A stretch of 64,000 nucleotides of DNA. Origin: Sphingobacterium sp. lm-10 (GTDB taxonomy: Bacteria > Bacteroidota > Bacteroidia > Sphingobacteriales > Sphingobacteriaceae). Under the pieces are notes generated by a model. That model saw only the letters and a program-made list of their open reading frames with translations. It made no database searches and was not told the origin of the DNA. Positions 53,317-61,545 of the stretch are shown piece after piece; positions within the stretch are counted from its first letter, which is position 1, and each line of letters begins with the position of its first letter. The position numbers and the translations under genes were made by a program. The stretch covers positions 1,240,001 to 1,304,000 of the forward strand of contig NZ_JAMJWC010000001.1 of the NCBI RefSeq assembly GCF_023554555.1, given 5' to 3'.

Positions 53317-54708
53317 ATGTCTCAACAACAAAATCTTAAAACAATTATAACTGCTTCAGCAACGGGCAGTCTAATTGAATGGTACGACCTTCTTTTAGCA
53401 ATTATCCTATCTCCTGTTCTTAGTATACACCTGTTCCCAGAGGGCGACTCCAGATTTCTAGAAACCCTGGCCATCGTTATCTCTTCTTATCTTATCAGGC
53501 CATTTGGCTCTCTTATCTTCGGTTTTATTGGGGATAAAAGTGGTCGTAAAAAATCGTTCCTATTATCTCTACTTCTTATGGGCGGAGCGACATTCCTCAT
53601 CGGTTGCATACCATCTTATAATCAGGTAGGTTGGCTGGCTCCGGTCATGTTATTGGTGTTACGGCTTTGCCAGGGACTGGCAGTGAGCGGAGAATATGCC
53701 GGCGGCATCATATATGTTGCTGAACATGCTCCAAAAGGCAAGCGAGGTTATTATACGGGGTTCATTCAAGCAACAATTCCATTAGGATTATTGATCTGCT
53801 TAATCGTCGTATTCACGACAGAATATTTTATGTCTGCCGAAACATTTGAAGCCTATGGTTGGCGTATACCTTTTCTACTAAGCTCTGTACTTGTTGTGGT
53901 GAGTTATTATATCCGCCAAAAATTAGGAGAAAGTCCAATTTACAAAAAACTGAAAGCTACAGGCGACGTTAGCAGCAATCCGATTAAGGAAACATTTCGT
54001 ACTGAAGGAAATTTCCGTCTGATTATGCTAGCTGTCTTTGGCGGAAATGCCGCACAGGCTACCATTATGCAATCTGCACAATTTCTAACCCTATTTTTTC
54101 TTCAACAATCGGCTTATATAGACTTGAAAAGCAGTGTGTTGATCCTGGGTATTGCGACATTTTTTTCCGTTCCCTTTTTCCAGCATTTCTCTGCTCTGAG
54201 TGATCGAATAGGCCGAAAGAAAGTGATCATTCCGGGTCTTATACTCAGCGCAATAGTCATACCACTGGTTTTTTATGGTTACGGAGCGATCGGAAATCCC
54301 CATGGCTTACAGGTCACGCATGCTATATCTTTCGATACTACGCTAAAACTAGCAGGCCTCTCTTTTCTTCTTTGTTTTGCCAGCGCCATGGTTTACGGCC
54401 CGATGGGCATATTTATGCTAGAACTGTTTCCTGCCAAAATAAGGTACACTAGCATGGCGTTTGCTTATAATATTGGTAACGGAGTATTAGGTGGGTCAAC
54501 CACGCTCATTGGCGAAGCTTTACGCAGAGCGGCAATTTTCGGGCCTCTTCTAATGCCATTTGTGTCCTTATTATACCCGCTGATTATGATCTTAACAGCT
54601 ATTATAGTTAGCCTAGGCTGGGTACCGGAAACATATCAAAATAAGCTGCATACAGATGATGAAGAAGACGAAGTATCTCCATCATCGATCACGAAATCGA
54701 ACATATAA
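53317..54708 (+). CDS. MHS-type MFS transporter (organic acid:H+ symporter)
   Basis: 463 residues with 12 predicted membrane helices. Near the start it has the metabolite:H+ symporter signature SATGSLIEWYDLLLAI, followed by the MFS loop GFIGDKSGRKKS and LRLCQGLAVSGEYAGG. These mark the ProP/KgtP/ShiA-like MHS family, which imports osmolytes and organic or aromatic acids. It precedes ring-cleavage genes by 12 bp. I infer import of the aromatic acid that the following enzymes degrade. Confidence 0.9.
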   Translation: MSQQQNLKTIITASATGSLIEWYDLLLAIILSPVLSIHLFPEGDSRFLETLAIVISSYLIRPFGSLIFGFIGDKSGRKKSFLLSLLLMGGATFLIGCIPSYNQVGWLAPVMLLVLRLCQGLAVSGEYAGGIIYVAEHAPKGKRGYYTGFIQATIPLGLLICLIVVFTTEYFMSAETFEAYGWRIPFLLSSVLVVVSYYIRQKLGESPIYKKLKATGDVSSNPIKETFRTEGNFRLIMLAVFGGNAAQATIMQSAQFLTLFFLQQSAYIDLKSSVLILGIATFFSVPFFQHFSALSDRIGRKKVIIPGLILSAIVIPLVFYGYGAIGNPHGLQVTHAISFDTTLKLAGLSFLLCFASAMVYGPMGIFMLELFPAKIRYTSMAFAYNIGNGVLGGSTTLIGEALRRAAIFGPLLMPFVSLLYPLIMILTAIIVSLGWVPETYQNKLHTDDEEDEVSPSSITKSNI

Positions 54709-54720
54709 AATATACATACT

Positions 54721-55716
54721 ATGAAGTTGATAACCTATCGAATAAACAACGAAAGCAAAATAGGACTTTATCTCCAAGATGCGATCTTAGATCTCCATGA
54801 CGCAGATCCATCCATTCCAAAGTCGATGAAAGAGTTTTTGAAGGATTGGGATACAAACATAGATAAAGCAAAGGCGGTAGGGGATAAAAGTGCGAATTTG
54901 GTTTATGAATCAAAAGAATTGAACCTATTAGCACCTGTACCCGAACCACCTTCATGCCGAGATGGATATGCTTTTCGGCAACATGTTGCTGCTGCAAGAC
55001 GCAACCGTGGTGTGCCGATGATTGAAGAGTTTGACCAATATCCCATCTTTTACTTTACCAACCACCAGAGTATCCAGGGGCCGGGAGAAATTCGTTGTAT
55101 GCCCGATCATTTCGATAAGTTGGATTTTGAATTGGAAGTCGCCATCGTAGTATGCCGGGAGGGAAAAAACTTCACTGCTGCTGAAGCCGAAAAATATATT
55201 GGTGGCTACCTAATTATGAATGACATGAGTGCCCGTACGCTACAGATGGAGGAAATGAAACTGAATTTGGGACCAGCAAAAGGCAAGGATTTCTGTACCG
55301 TTATCGGTCCATGGCTGGTCACTCCAGATGAGTTAGAGCCCTATAAGGTAGCCGCTAAACCTGGACATACCGGATTTAGCTATGATTTGAAGATGACGTG
55401 CCAGGTAAACGGTAAGCAGGTAAGTGCCGGAAACATGTCGGATATGGATTGGACATTTAGCGAAATTTTAGAACGATGCGCATACGGAACGTCCATCTAC
55501 CCCGGAGATGTTATCGGTAGCGGTACGGTAGGCACTGGTTGCTTTTTAGAGTTGAATGGAACCGGCCTATTGAACGATCCAAATTATACACCACAATGGC
55601 TTCAGGCTGGTGATCTGGTGGAGATGTCGATCGATGGATTAGGAACGTTGACGAATACCATTGTTGCTGACCCCAGTAAACTATCTATATTGGCTTCTAA
55701 ATTGAAATCGTCATGA
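54721..55716 (+). CDS. Fumarylacetoacetate hydrolase family protein
   Basis: 331 residues of the FAH superfamily. Metal-binding acidic residues lie in the ELEVAIVVCREGKNFT segment and in the following MNDMSARTLQ. Conserved ends are GDVIGSGTVGTGC and LQAGDLVEMSIDGLGTL. In the homogentisate pathway FAH splits fumarylacetoacetate to fumarate and acetoacetate; relatives are acylpyruvases or decarboxylases. The homogentisate dioxygenase homologue two genes downstream supports the FAH reaction, but an acylpyruvate-type substrate is not excluded. It overlaps the next gene by 4 bp. Confidence 0.88.
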   Translation: MKLITYRINNESKIGLYLQDAILDLHDADPSIPKSMKEFLKDWDTNIDKAKAVGDKSANLVYESKELNLLAPVPEPPSCRDGYAFRQHVAAARRNRGVPMIEEFDQYPIFYFTNHQSIQGPGEIRCMPDHFDKLDFELEVAIVVCREGKNFTAAEAEKYIGGYLIMNDMSARTLQMEEMKLNLGPAKGKDFCTVIGPWLVTPDELEPYKVAAKPGHTGFSYDLKMTCQVNGKQVSAGNMSDMDWTFSEILERCAYGTSIYPGDVIGSGTVGTGCFLELNGTGLLNDPNYTPQWLQAGDLVEMSIDGLGTLTNTIVADPSKLSILASKLKSS

Positions 55717-56576
55717 CGGTAGATTTCAAAAACTTGAGCGTACCAGAAGCTCAGCATTATCTGCAACATGCTGTAGCACCGCGACCTATTTGCTTTGCAA
55801 GCACCATAAATGCACAAGGGCAAGTAAATCTAAGTCCATTCAGCTTTTTCAATGTATTTTCCTCCAATCCCCCAATCGTGGTATTTAGCCCTTCACGCAG
55901 TGGGCGTAAAAACACGCTGAAAGACAGTTACATCAATATTACCGAAGTTCCTGAAGTTGCCATTAGTATCGTCGATTATGACATGGTGCATCAGATGAGT
56001 CTTTCCAGCTGTGAATATGCCCCGGAAGTAAATGAATTTTTGAAAGCAGGCTTTACGATGCAACCTGCTGACCAGATACGACCGCCCCTTGTTGCAGAAA
56101 GTAAGATCAAGTTAGAGTGCAAGGTCATTGATACCAAAGAGTTAGGTAAAGAAGGTGGAGCAGGGATACTGGTGATCGCAGAAGTATTAAAAATGCACTT
56201 GGATGAAGATATATTGGATAATACCGGACACATTAATCCACTTAAGGTTCGCCAGGTAGCACGTTTAGGAGGCGACTGGTACGTTGATGTGAAGCCGGAA
56301 TATATGTTTTTACTTCCCAAACCTGCTGCACAATTGGGCATCGGCGTAGACGAGTTGCCAGAAAAGGTGCTTCAAAGCAAGATTTTTACTGGAAACCATC
56401 GTGGGCAGCTCGCCAATGTATCAGCTATACCTAGTTGGAATGAAGAATTTGACGATCCTGTTTTCCATCACAGTGATGGCACTACTGCATACGAAGAGCG
56501 CATCGTACAGTTATTGGATATGGGGCAGTTAACTGAGGCTTGGCAGATTGTTCTGCGTTGGGAAATGAAAATTTAG
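55713..56576 (+). CDS. Flavin reductase-like FMN-binding protein
   Basis: 287 residues. The N-terminal 170 are a flavin-reductase split-barrel (AVAPRPICFASTINAQGQVN and SPFSFFNVFSSNPPIVVFSP). The C-terminal 100 residues (LPEKVLQSKIFTGNHRGQLA onward) are an extension. Such proteins bind FMN and may reduce flavin for a monooxygenase, but no monooxygenase is in the operon. The start overlaps the hydrolase gene. Its part in aromatic degradation is not known; it might be needed for a hydroxylation step encoded elsewhere. Confidence 0.85.
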   Translation: MTVDFKNLSVPEAQHYLQHAVAPRPICFASTINAQGQVNLSPFSFFNVFSSNPPIVVFSPSRSGRKNTLKDSYINITEVPEVAISIVDYDMVHQMSLSSCEYAPEVNEFLKAGFTMQPADQIRPPLVAESKIKLECKVIDTKELGKEGGAGILVIAEVLKMHLDEDILDNTGHINPLKVRQVARLGGDWYVDVKPEYMFLLPKPAAQLGIGVDELPEKVLQSKIFTGNHRGQLANVSAIPSWNEEFDDPVFHHSDGTTAYEERIVQLLDMGQLTEAWQIVLRWEMKI

Positions 56577-56610
56577 CATTAGAGTAGTTAAAATTATAAA
56601 TCATAAAATT

Positions 56611-57777
56611 ATGCCACATTATCAAAGACGCGGACAAGTGCCCGACAAGAGGCATGTCCAATTTCGGAAAGCGGACGGCAGTCTATATTCCGAGCAGCTT
56701 TTCTCCACCGAAGGTTTCTCCAACGATTCCTCCCTGCTTTATCATCATTATATTCCAACGGCCGTAACTCAGGTAGATGAGCCTAGAGACCTAAAACCAA
56801 AGTTGGCCCCTGGCAGCAACCTAATGAAAGCCCGTGCCTTAAATGGGTTTCATATTAAACCGGAGAAAGACTTTCTAGAAAGTCGTAAGACGATACTATA
56901 TAACAATGATTTGCAGATTGCATTAGCAGCTCCACAACAGAGTGTTACTAGTTATTTTTACAAAAATGCAGACGCAGATGAAGTTTTGTTTGTACATGAG
57001 GGTACGGGTAAATTGCTCACGCAGTATGGCGAGTTACCATTCTCTTATGGAGATTACCTGGTAGTTCCTCGAGGAACGATCTATCAGATCCATTTCGACG
57101 ATGACGCTAACCGCTTACTTATCGTAGAATCATTCAGCCCTATTCGATATCCAGACCGGTACATTAGCAAGAACGGCCAATTACTGGAACATTCACCGTT
57201 TTGTGAGCGTGATATCCGAACGCCAGAAAACCTAGTGGATCATGATGAGCATGGAGATTTTATTCTCTACACAAAAAAAGATAGCCTCCTGTACCCTATT
57301 CACTATGCTACCCATCCATTTGATGTCGTTGGCTGGGATGGATGCTGTTATCCCTACGCATTTTCTATTCATAATTTCGAACCTATAACAGGTCGAATCC
57401 ATCAACCACCTCCCGTTCATCAGACTTTCGAGGCTCATAACTTTGTTATTTGTTCATTTGTACCGCGGTTATATGATTACCATCCTTTATCTGTACCCAC
57501 GCCTTACAACCATAGTAATATAGATAGTGATGAGTTGTTGTACTACGTGGATGGAGATTTTATGAGTCGCAAACATGTCGAACGAGGGATGCTGACTTTA
57601 CATCCGGGTGGAATTCCACATGGGCCACATCCGGGTACGGTCGAAAATAGCTTGGGAAAAACCGACACGAAAGAACTCGCTATAATGATCGACACCTTTC
57701 GCCCCCTTTTATTGACTGTCGAGGGACAGGAAATTGCAGATGAATCCTATTCCTTAAGTTGGCTTACAAATACATAA
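56611..57777 (+). CDS. hmgA: Homogentisate 1,2-dioxygenase family protein
   Basis: 388 residues of the HGD cupin family, shorter than the usual about 430-445. The C-terminal domain carries GRIHQPPPVHQTFEAHNFVI, PYNHSNIDSDE, and PGGIPHGPHPG. By alignment with human HGD, His301 and His337 keep the 36-residue spacing of the iron ligands His335 and His371. At the Glu341 position stands Asp307, with Glu308 next to it. The enzyme should open the ring of homogentisate to maleylacetoacetate. A hydrolase for the next steps precedes it, but no maleylacetoacetate isomerase is seen. The gene symbol is by homology. Confidence 0.82.
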   Translation: MPHYQRRGQVPDKRHVQFRKADGSLYSEQLFSTEGFSNDSSLLYHHYIPTAVTQVDEPRDLKPKLAPGSNLMKARALNGFHIKPEKDFLESRKTILYNNDLQIALAAPQQSVTSYFYKNADADEVLFVHEGTGKLLTQYGELPFSYGDYLVVPRGTIYQIHFDDDANRLLIVESFSPIRYPDRYISKNGQLLEHSPFCERDIRTPENLVDHDEHGDFILYTKKDSLLYPIHYATHPFDVVGWDGCCYPYAFSIHNFEPITGRIHQPPPVHQTFEAHNFVICSFVPRLYDYHPLSVPTPYNHSNIDSDELLYYVDGDFMSRKHVERGMLTLHPGGIPHGPHPGTVENSLGKTDTKELAIMIDTFRPLLLTVEGQEIADESYSLSWLTNT

Positions 57778-57809
57778 TAATAGGTATTCCGCTCTCGGAA
57801 TAAACAAGC

Positions 57810-57851
57810 AAGGAAATACGGTGACCCGTGTTGGTACGACCGTATTTCCTT
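57810..57851 (+). terminator. Hairpin after hmgA, probable terminator
   Basis: A perfect 13-bp inverted repeat (AAGGAAATACGGT / ACCGTATTTCCTT) with a 16-nt loop, 33 bp after the hmgA stop. No T-run follows, so it is a weaker call; the stem may instead protect the 3' end of the mRNA. Confidence 0.6.
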
Positions 57852-57973
57852 AATTCACTACAGCCTTTTAAACTAGTAAGAAAATCATAGTGAGTGATTG
57901 ATGCAAAAAAAAGCATCCATGAACTCACCTGGGATAGCTATGTCCTTTTTATTCAACTAACCATATTATAAAA

Positions 57974-59380
57974 ATGAAAAAGAATCCTATTTTAACAATT
58001 ACACTTCTTTCAATTTGTTTCGCAATGCCTCCAAGAGCTATTGCGCAAGATCGGGTAGAGCTTTCAGATATGCCCCCAATAAACAATAAAGAAAACGATG
58101 TGAAGGAACTCAGGGTAAATCTCAACAATACCGGTTCGCAATACGTTCGGTTTATGTTTTGGTCGCAGATCTGGGGGCGAAGTATTGAAAACAATCCGGG
58201 AACTCTCGTGAACAATTCAGCGGAAAGATATACTACCGATATTGTCTTGCGACGAACGCGCGGACTGGCCATGTTTAACCTGTCGCCGCGATATCGAATG
58301 CTGATACATGCTGGGGTAAATAATCAATCGTTTAATACGGGCGGCCTGGGCAACGGAACAGGAGCTAATGGTGCCGGAAAACGCCCTCAATTTTACATAC
58401 ACGATGTATATAATGAGTTCTCATTGGTTCCAGAAAAAAATAGTCGTGGGGAAAACAATGAATTTACGATGGTATTGGGAGCTGGATTACATGCATGGAA
58501 TGGCGTCAGTCGATTATATAACTCTACTGCCGTCGCTACATTAACGCTAGACGCTATGCCCGCACCGGCCATTATTGATCAGACCGATCAGTTCGGCAGG
58601 CAATTAGGTATCTTTCTTCAGGGACGATGGAGTGATGTTGCCTATCGATTTGCTGCCAACAAACCTTTCGCTACAAACTTGCAGCCAACTGTTGGCGGAG
58701 AGGCTGTAGACAACAATAGAGATGGAAACCTATCGTACAGTGGCTATGTAACCTACAACTTTTTAGACAGAGAAGTACAGGAGTATCCCGTATTCGTACA
58801 GAATTACTTAGGTAGTAAACGTATATTCAATATAGGTGCGGGCTTCTACAATGCCGCTAATGCGACAATAACCCAACCTATTGAAGGAAATTTTCAAAAT
58901 CACCCGATTACAATTCTAGGGTTAGATATGCTTCTGGATCTTCCAGTCGGACAAAATGGATCAGCCGTGACAACATATATCTCTTATATTAATTCCAAGA
59001 TGGGTCCAAATTATCTACGGAATTTTGGGATGATCAATCCGGGGGTGGGCGATCCAAACTATACTGGACAACGAGAAATAGGATTTGGAAATAGCCAGAC
59101 TTTTGCCGGAACGGGCGACTCATGGTATATCCAGGCTGGTTACCTTTTACCGAACTTATTCCCTATCCGCCTCCAACCATTCACTTCGATCTACTCTAGA
59201 AATTTCGAAGCCGTTAATGAACGTGGTAATACCTATCAGGCTGGTATGAATTTTTTGATTGATAACCATCGTACAAAAATTGTTTTTCAGTACGATAATA
59301 GACCGATGTATGATCACATGACACGTAGGATATTTCGTCGAGGGTCTGAATACATACTGGGTGCACAGATCTTTTTCTAG
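57974..59380 (+). CDS. Outer-membrane porin-like beta-barrel protein
   Basis: 468 residues. A signal peptide (ILTITLLSICFAMPPRAIA) precedes a protein of alternating beta strands rich in Tyr, Asn and Gly, ending in the aromatic residues FF typical of outer-membrane barrels. QYVRFMFWSQIWGRSIENNP and LGAGLHAWNGVSRLYNS lie in the first strands. I read it as a porin, similar to the phosphate-selective or OprP/alginate-export-type barrels, probably providing outer-membrane entry for the aromatic acid. A separate promoter is likely after the hairpin at 57810. Confidence 0.75.
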   Translation: MKKNPILTITLLSICFAMPPRAIAQDRVELSDMPPINNKENDVKELRVNLNNTGSQYVRFMFWSQIWGRSIENNPGTLVNNSAERYTTDIVLRRTRGLAMFNLSPRYRMLIHAGVNNQSFNTGGLGNGTGANGAGKRPQFYIHDVYNEFSLVPEKNSRGENNEFTMVLGAGLHAWNGVSRLYNSTAVATLTLDAMPAPAIIDQTDQFGRQLGIFLQGRWSDVAYRFAANKPFATNLQPTVGGEAVDNNRDGNLSYSGYVTYNFLDREVQEYPVFVQNYLGSKRIFNIGAGFYNAANATITQPIEGNFQNHPITILGLDMLLDLPVGQNGSAVTTYISYINSKMGPNYLRNFGMINPGVGDPNYTGQREIGFGNSQTFAGTGDSWYIQAGYLLPNLFPIRLQPFTSIYSRNFEAVNERGNTYQAGMNFLIDNHRTKIVFQYDNRPMYDHMTRRIFRRGSEYILGAQIFF

Positions 59381-59447
59381 CTAATTTTATTGCGTTCGGG
59401 TTCATGCCATTCAGGAACATGAAGATCTTTCACGGCCATAATGCAAC

Positions 59448-59487
59448 AACAGCCTGACGGTTATACACCATCAGGCTGTTATATTTT
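59448..59487. terminator. Bidirectional terminator between convergent operons
   Basis: AACAGCCTGA and TCAGGCTGTT form 10-bp arms, with a mismatch and three more pairs inside. On the plus strand a T-rich tail (ATATTTT) follows, ending the porin gene. On the minus strand GTTGTTGCATT follows, so it may also end the sugar-oxidation operon. Confidence 0.8.
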
Positions 59488-59514
59488 AAAAATAGGATCA
59501 GAAGAATCAGATCA

Positions 59515-60084
59515 CTATATAGCCCATGCTTTGTCTCCTTTTTTATATGGAAACTCGCCGTCGTAACGACCAGGAATTTTCACATAATTCAACGCTTGTT
59601 TCATGCCGACTTCCGAAGTAAAAAATCCGGTTAATGTCAACTGTTTTAGCATCGTGAAGAAATGATTAGGATCATCCTCTTTTTTATTTTTCTGGTATTC
59701 TTTTGCTTCCTTATCATAGGCATTCACAAATGTCAATTGCTCTTCCGGTGTCAGCTTCTGGAAATCCTTACCGTGCTTTTCATTGGCACGTTCATCGATT
59801 TTCCCTAAACCTTCCATAAAAGCTTTTTGATCTGCCTCTGTATAACAATCGCGAATCATGACCGGAATGAACTCTCCAACGCCTGCTTCTTTAGCTCCAG
59901 GCGTGGAAGTTTTGGGTAAGATGGCTTCCGCTAAATCACCCAAAAGATTCATACTGTCCTTTTCAAAAAGTGAAGCGACTTCTTTGGACGCTGTTCTAGT
60001 ACAGCCCTCTAAAAATAGGCTGCTTCCGATTACGGCACCCCCCATGAGTAGTGCTACACGCTGAATGGCTTCTCTTCTATTCAT
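59515..60084 (-). CDS. Gluconate 2-dehydrogenase subunit 3 family protein
   Basis: 189 residues. The N-terminus NRREAIQRVALLMGGAVIGSS is a twin-arginine signal (Arg3-Arg4), and the lipobox LEGC follows. The rest (FIPVMIRDCYTEADQKAFME and HFFTMLKQLTLTGFFTSEVG) matches the gluconate 2-dehydrogenase subunit 3 family. These small subunits partner GMC dehydrogenases. The GMC protein encoded two genes upstream has no signal of its own, so it is probably carried out through Tat together with this subunit. It is last in the operon. Confidence 0.9.
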   Translation of the reverse strand: MNRREAIQRVALLMGGAVIGSSLFLEGCTRTASKEVASLFEKDSMNLLGDLAEAILPKTSTPGAKEAGVGEFIPVMIRDCYTEADQKAFMEGLGKIDERANEKHGKDFQKLTPEEQLTFVNAYDKEAKEYQKNKKEDDPNHFFTMLKQLTLTGFFTSEVGMKQALNYVKIPGRYDGEFPYKKGDKAWAI

Positions 60085-60089
60085 GCTCT

Positions 60090-61514
60090 TTAAAACTTAT
60101 AATTCATATCCCAACCTGAGCGGTACTCACGCTTCACGAATTGATTAACCATATCAAAGTTAGTTACCTTCATGTTGTTATTATCCCACAACAATTTCAA
60201 GTTACGACCTGGATATTTGCCATCGATGTTCATATCTGCACCACGAATTGCTAAGTTAGCCATTAATAAACATTCCGTCAATGGGCCAGAGATCTCGAAA
60301 GGTGCACTTACCTCTTTCTTGCCGTAACCAGCGATAGCAGCCTCTACCCATTGTGCATAGTGACCAGATGCTTGCCCTGGTACGCGCTCATATTTTTGCG
60401 CGACTTGCTCTTTGCGAGAGGTTGGTAATAAGCGGGCATTCTCTCCGTATGTATCGGCCAATATTTTACCTTTTGTACCGATCATCAAGATACCGTTACC
60501 ACCATCACCAAAGATTTCATTAGCTTCTAATTCTTCCGGTCTTGCTGGTTGAATACCACCATCCATCCAGTGCAAGGTGACAGGACCTGCTGTGCGATCT
60601 GTTTTAGGGAAAGTCATGGTTGCATGACTTGATGGAGGACAACTTTCTGGGAATACTCCACGTTTGAACTCATCTACATATACAGTACCTACACTGGCGT
60701 GTACATCTTGCACATATTGCAGACCGAGTACGCTGAACGGAACTTCCACAAGGTGACAGCCCATATCGCCTAACGCACCTGTACCATAATCCCACCATCC
60801 GCGCCAGTTAAATGGCACTAAATGATCTACATAATCTTTTTGAGGTGCCGTTCCTAACCAAAGATCCCAGTCTAGTTCTTTAGGAATCTCTGCTGTGCCC
60901 TGAGGCCATTTGATTCCCTGAGGCCACACGGGGCGGTCAGTCCAACAATATACGGTATGCACATCACCTACTAAACCCGCTTCGTACCATTCTTTTACCT
61001 GACGAGTACCATCGTTAGATGATCCTTGGTTACCCATTTGCGTGACCACTTTATAACGTTTTGCCGCATCGGTAAGCACACGTGCTTCCCAAATATCGTG
61101 TGTCAATGGTTTTTGTACATATACGTGCTTGCCCAACTGCATTGCTGCTAAGGCATGTATAGCATGGTTATGATCTGGTCCGGATACAGATACCGCATCA
61201 ATATGCTTGTGCTCTTTATCGAGCATCTCACGGTAATCTTTGTAATATTTAGCTTTAGGGAATCTACCTCTCGTTTTGGCAGCGCGGCGATCATCTACGT
61301 CACATAGGAATGCGATCTCTGCTTTTCCGCTGTCGTGGAAAGATTTGATATCGCTTTCTCCTTTTCCACCTACACCGATACCTGCAATCATCAGCTTATC
61401 GCTTGGTGCTACAAATCCCGATCCGCCCAACACATGACGAGGAACTATCGTAAACGCAGCAGCTGCAACAGCCGCCTGCTTTATGAAACTTCTTCTTGAA
61501 TTCTTATCACTCAT
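60090..61514 (-). CDS. Gfo/Idh/MocA family oxidoreductase, exported
   Basis: 474 residues. The Tat signal SRRSFIKQAAVAAAAF leads into a Rossmann fold (IAGIGVGGKGESDIKSF) and the family motif YVQKPLTHD. The lysine is the usual catalytic or structural residue. The C-terminal domain includes DYGTGALGDMGCHL. NAD-dependent sugar or inositol oxidoreduction is typical for the family. An exported Gfo/Idh/MocA protein needs a tightly bound cofactor. It lies between the GMC and subunit-3 genes, which suggests one pathway for oxidation of sugars at C-3 or similar; this is inference. Confidence 0.9.
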   Translation of the reverse strand: MSDKNSRRSFIKQAAVAAAAFTIVPRHVLGGSGFVAPSDKLMIAGIGVGGKGESDIKSFHDSGKAEIAFLCDVDDRRAAKTRGRFPKAKYYKDYREMLDKEHKHIDAVSVSGPDHNHAIHALAAMQLGKHVYVQKPLTHDIWEARVLTDAAKRYKVVTQMGNQGSSNDGTRQVKEWYEAGLVGDVHTVYCWTDRPVWPQGIKWPQGTAEIPKELDWDLWLGTAPQKDYVDHLVPFNWRGWWDYGTGALGDMGCHLVEVPFSVLGLQYVQDVHASVGTVYVDEFKRGVFPESCPPSSHATMTFPKTDRTAGPVTLHWMDGGIQPARPEELEANEIFGDGGNGILMIGTKGKILADTYGENARLLPTSRKEQVAQKYERVPGQASGHYAQWVEAAIAGYGKKEVSAPFEISGPLTECLLMANLAIRGADMNIDGKYPGRNLKLLWDNNNMKVTNFDMVNQFVKREYRSGWDMNYKF

Positions 61515-61545
61515 GTTTTTTAGTGTTTACTTGGTATTATGTTTT

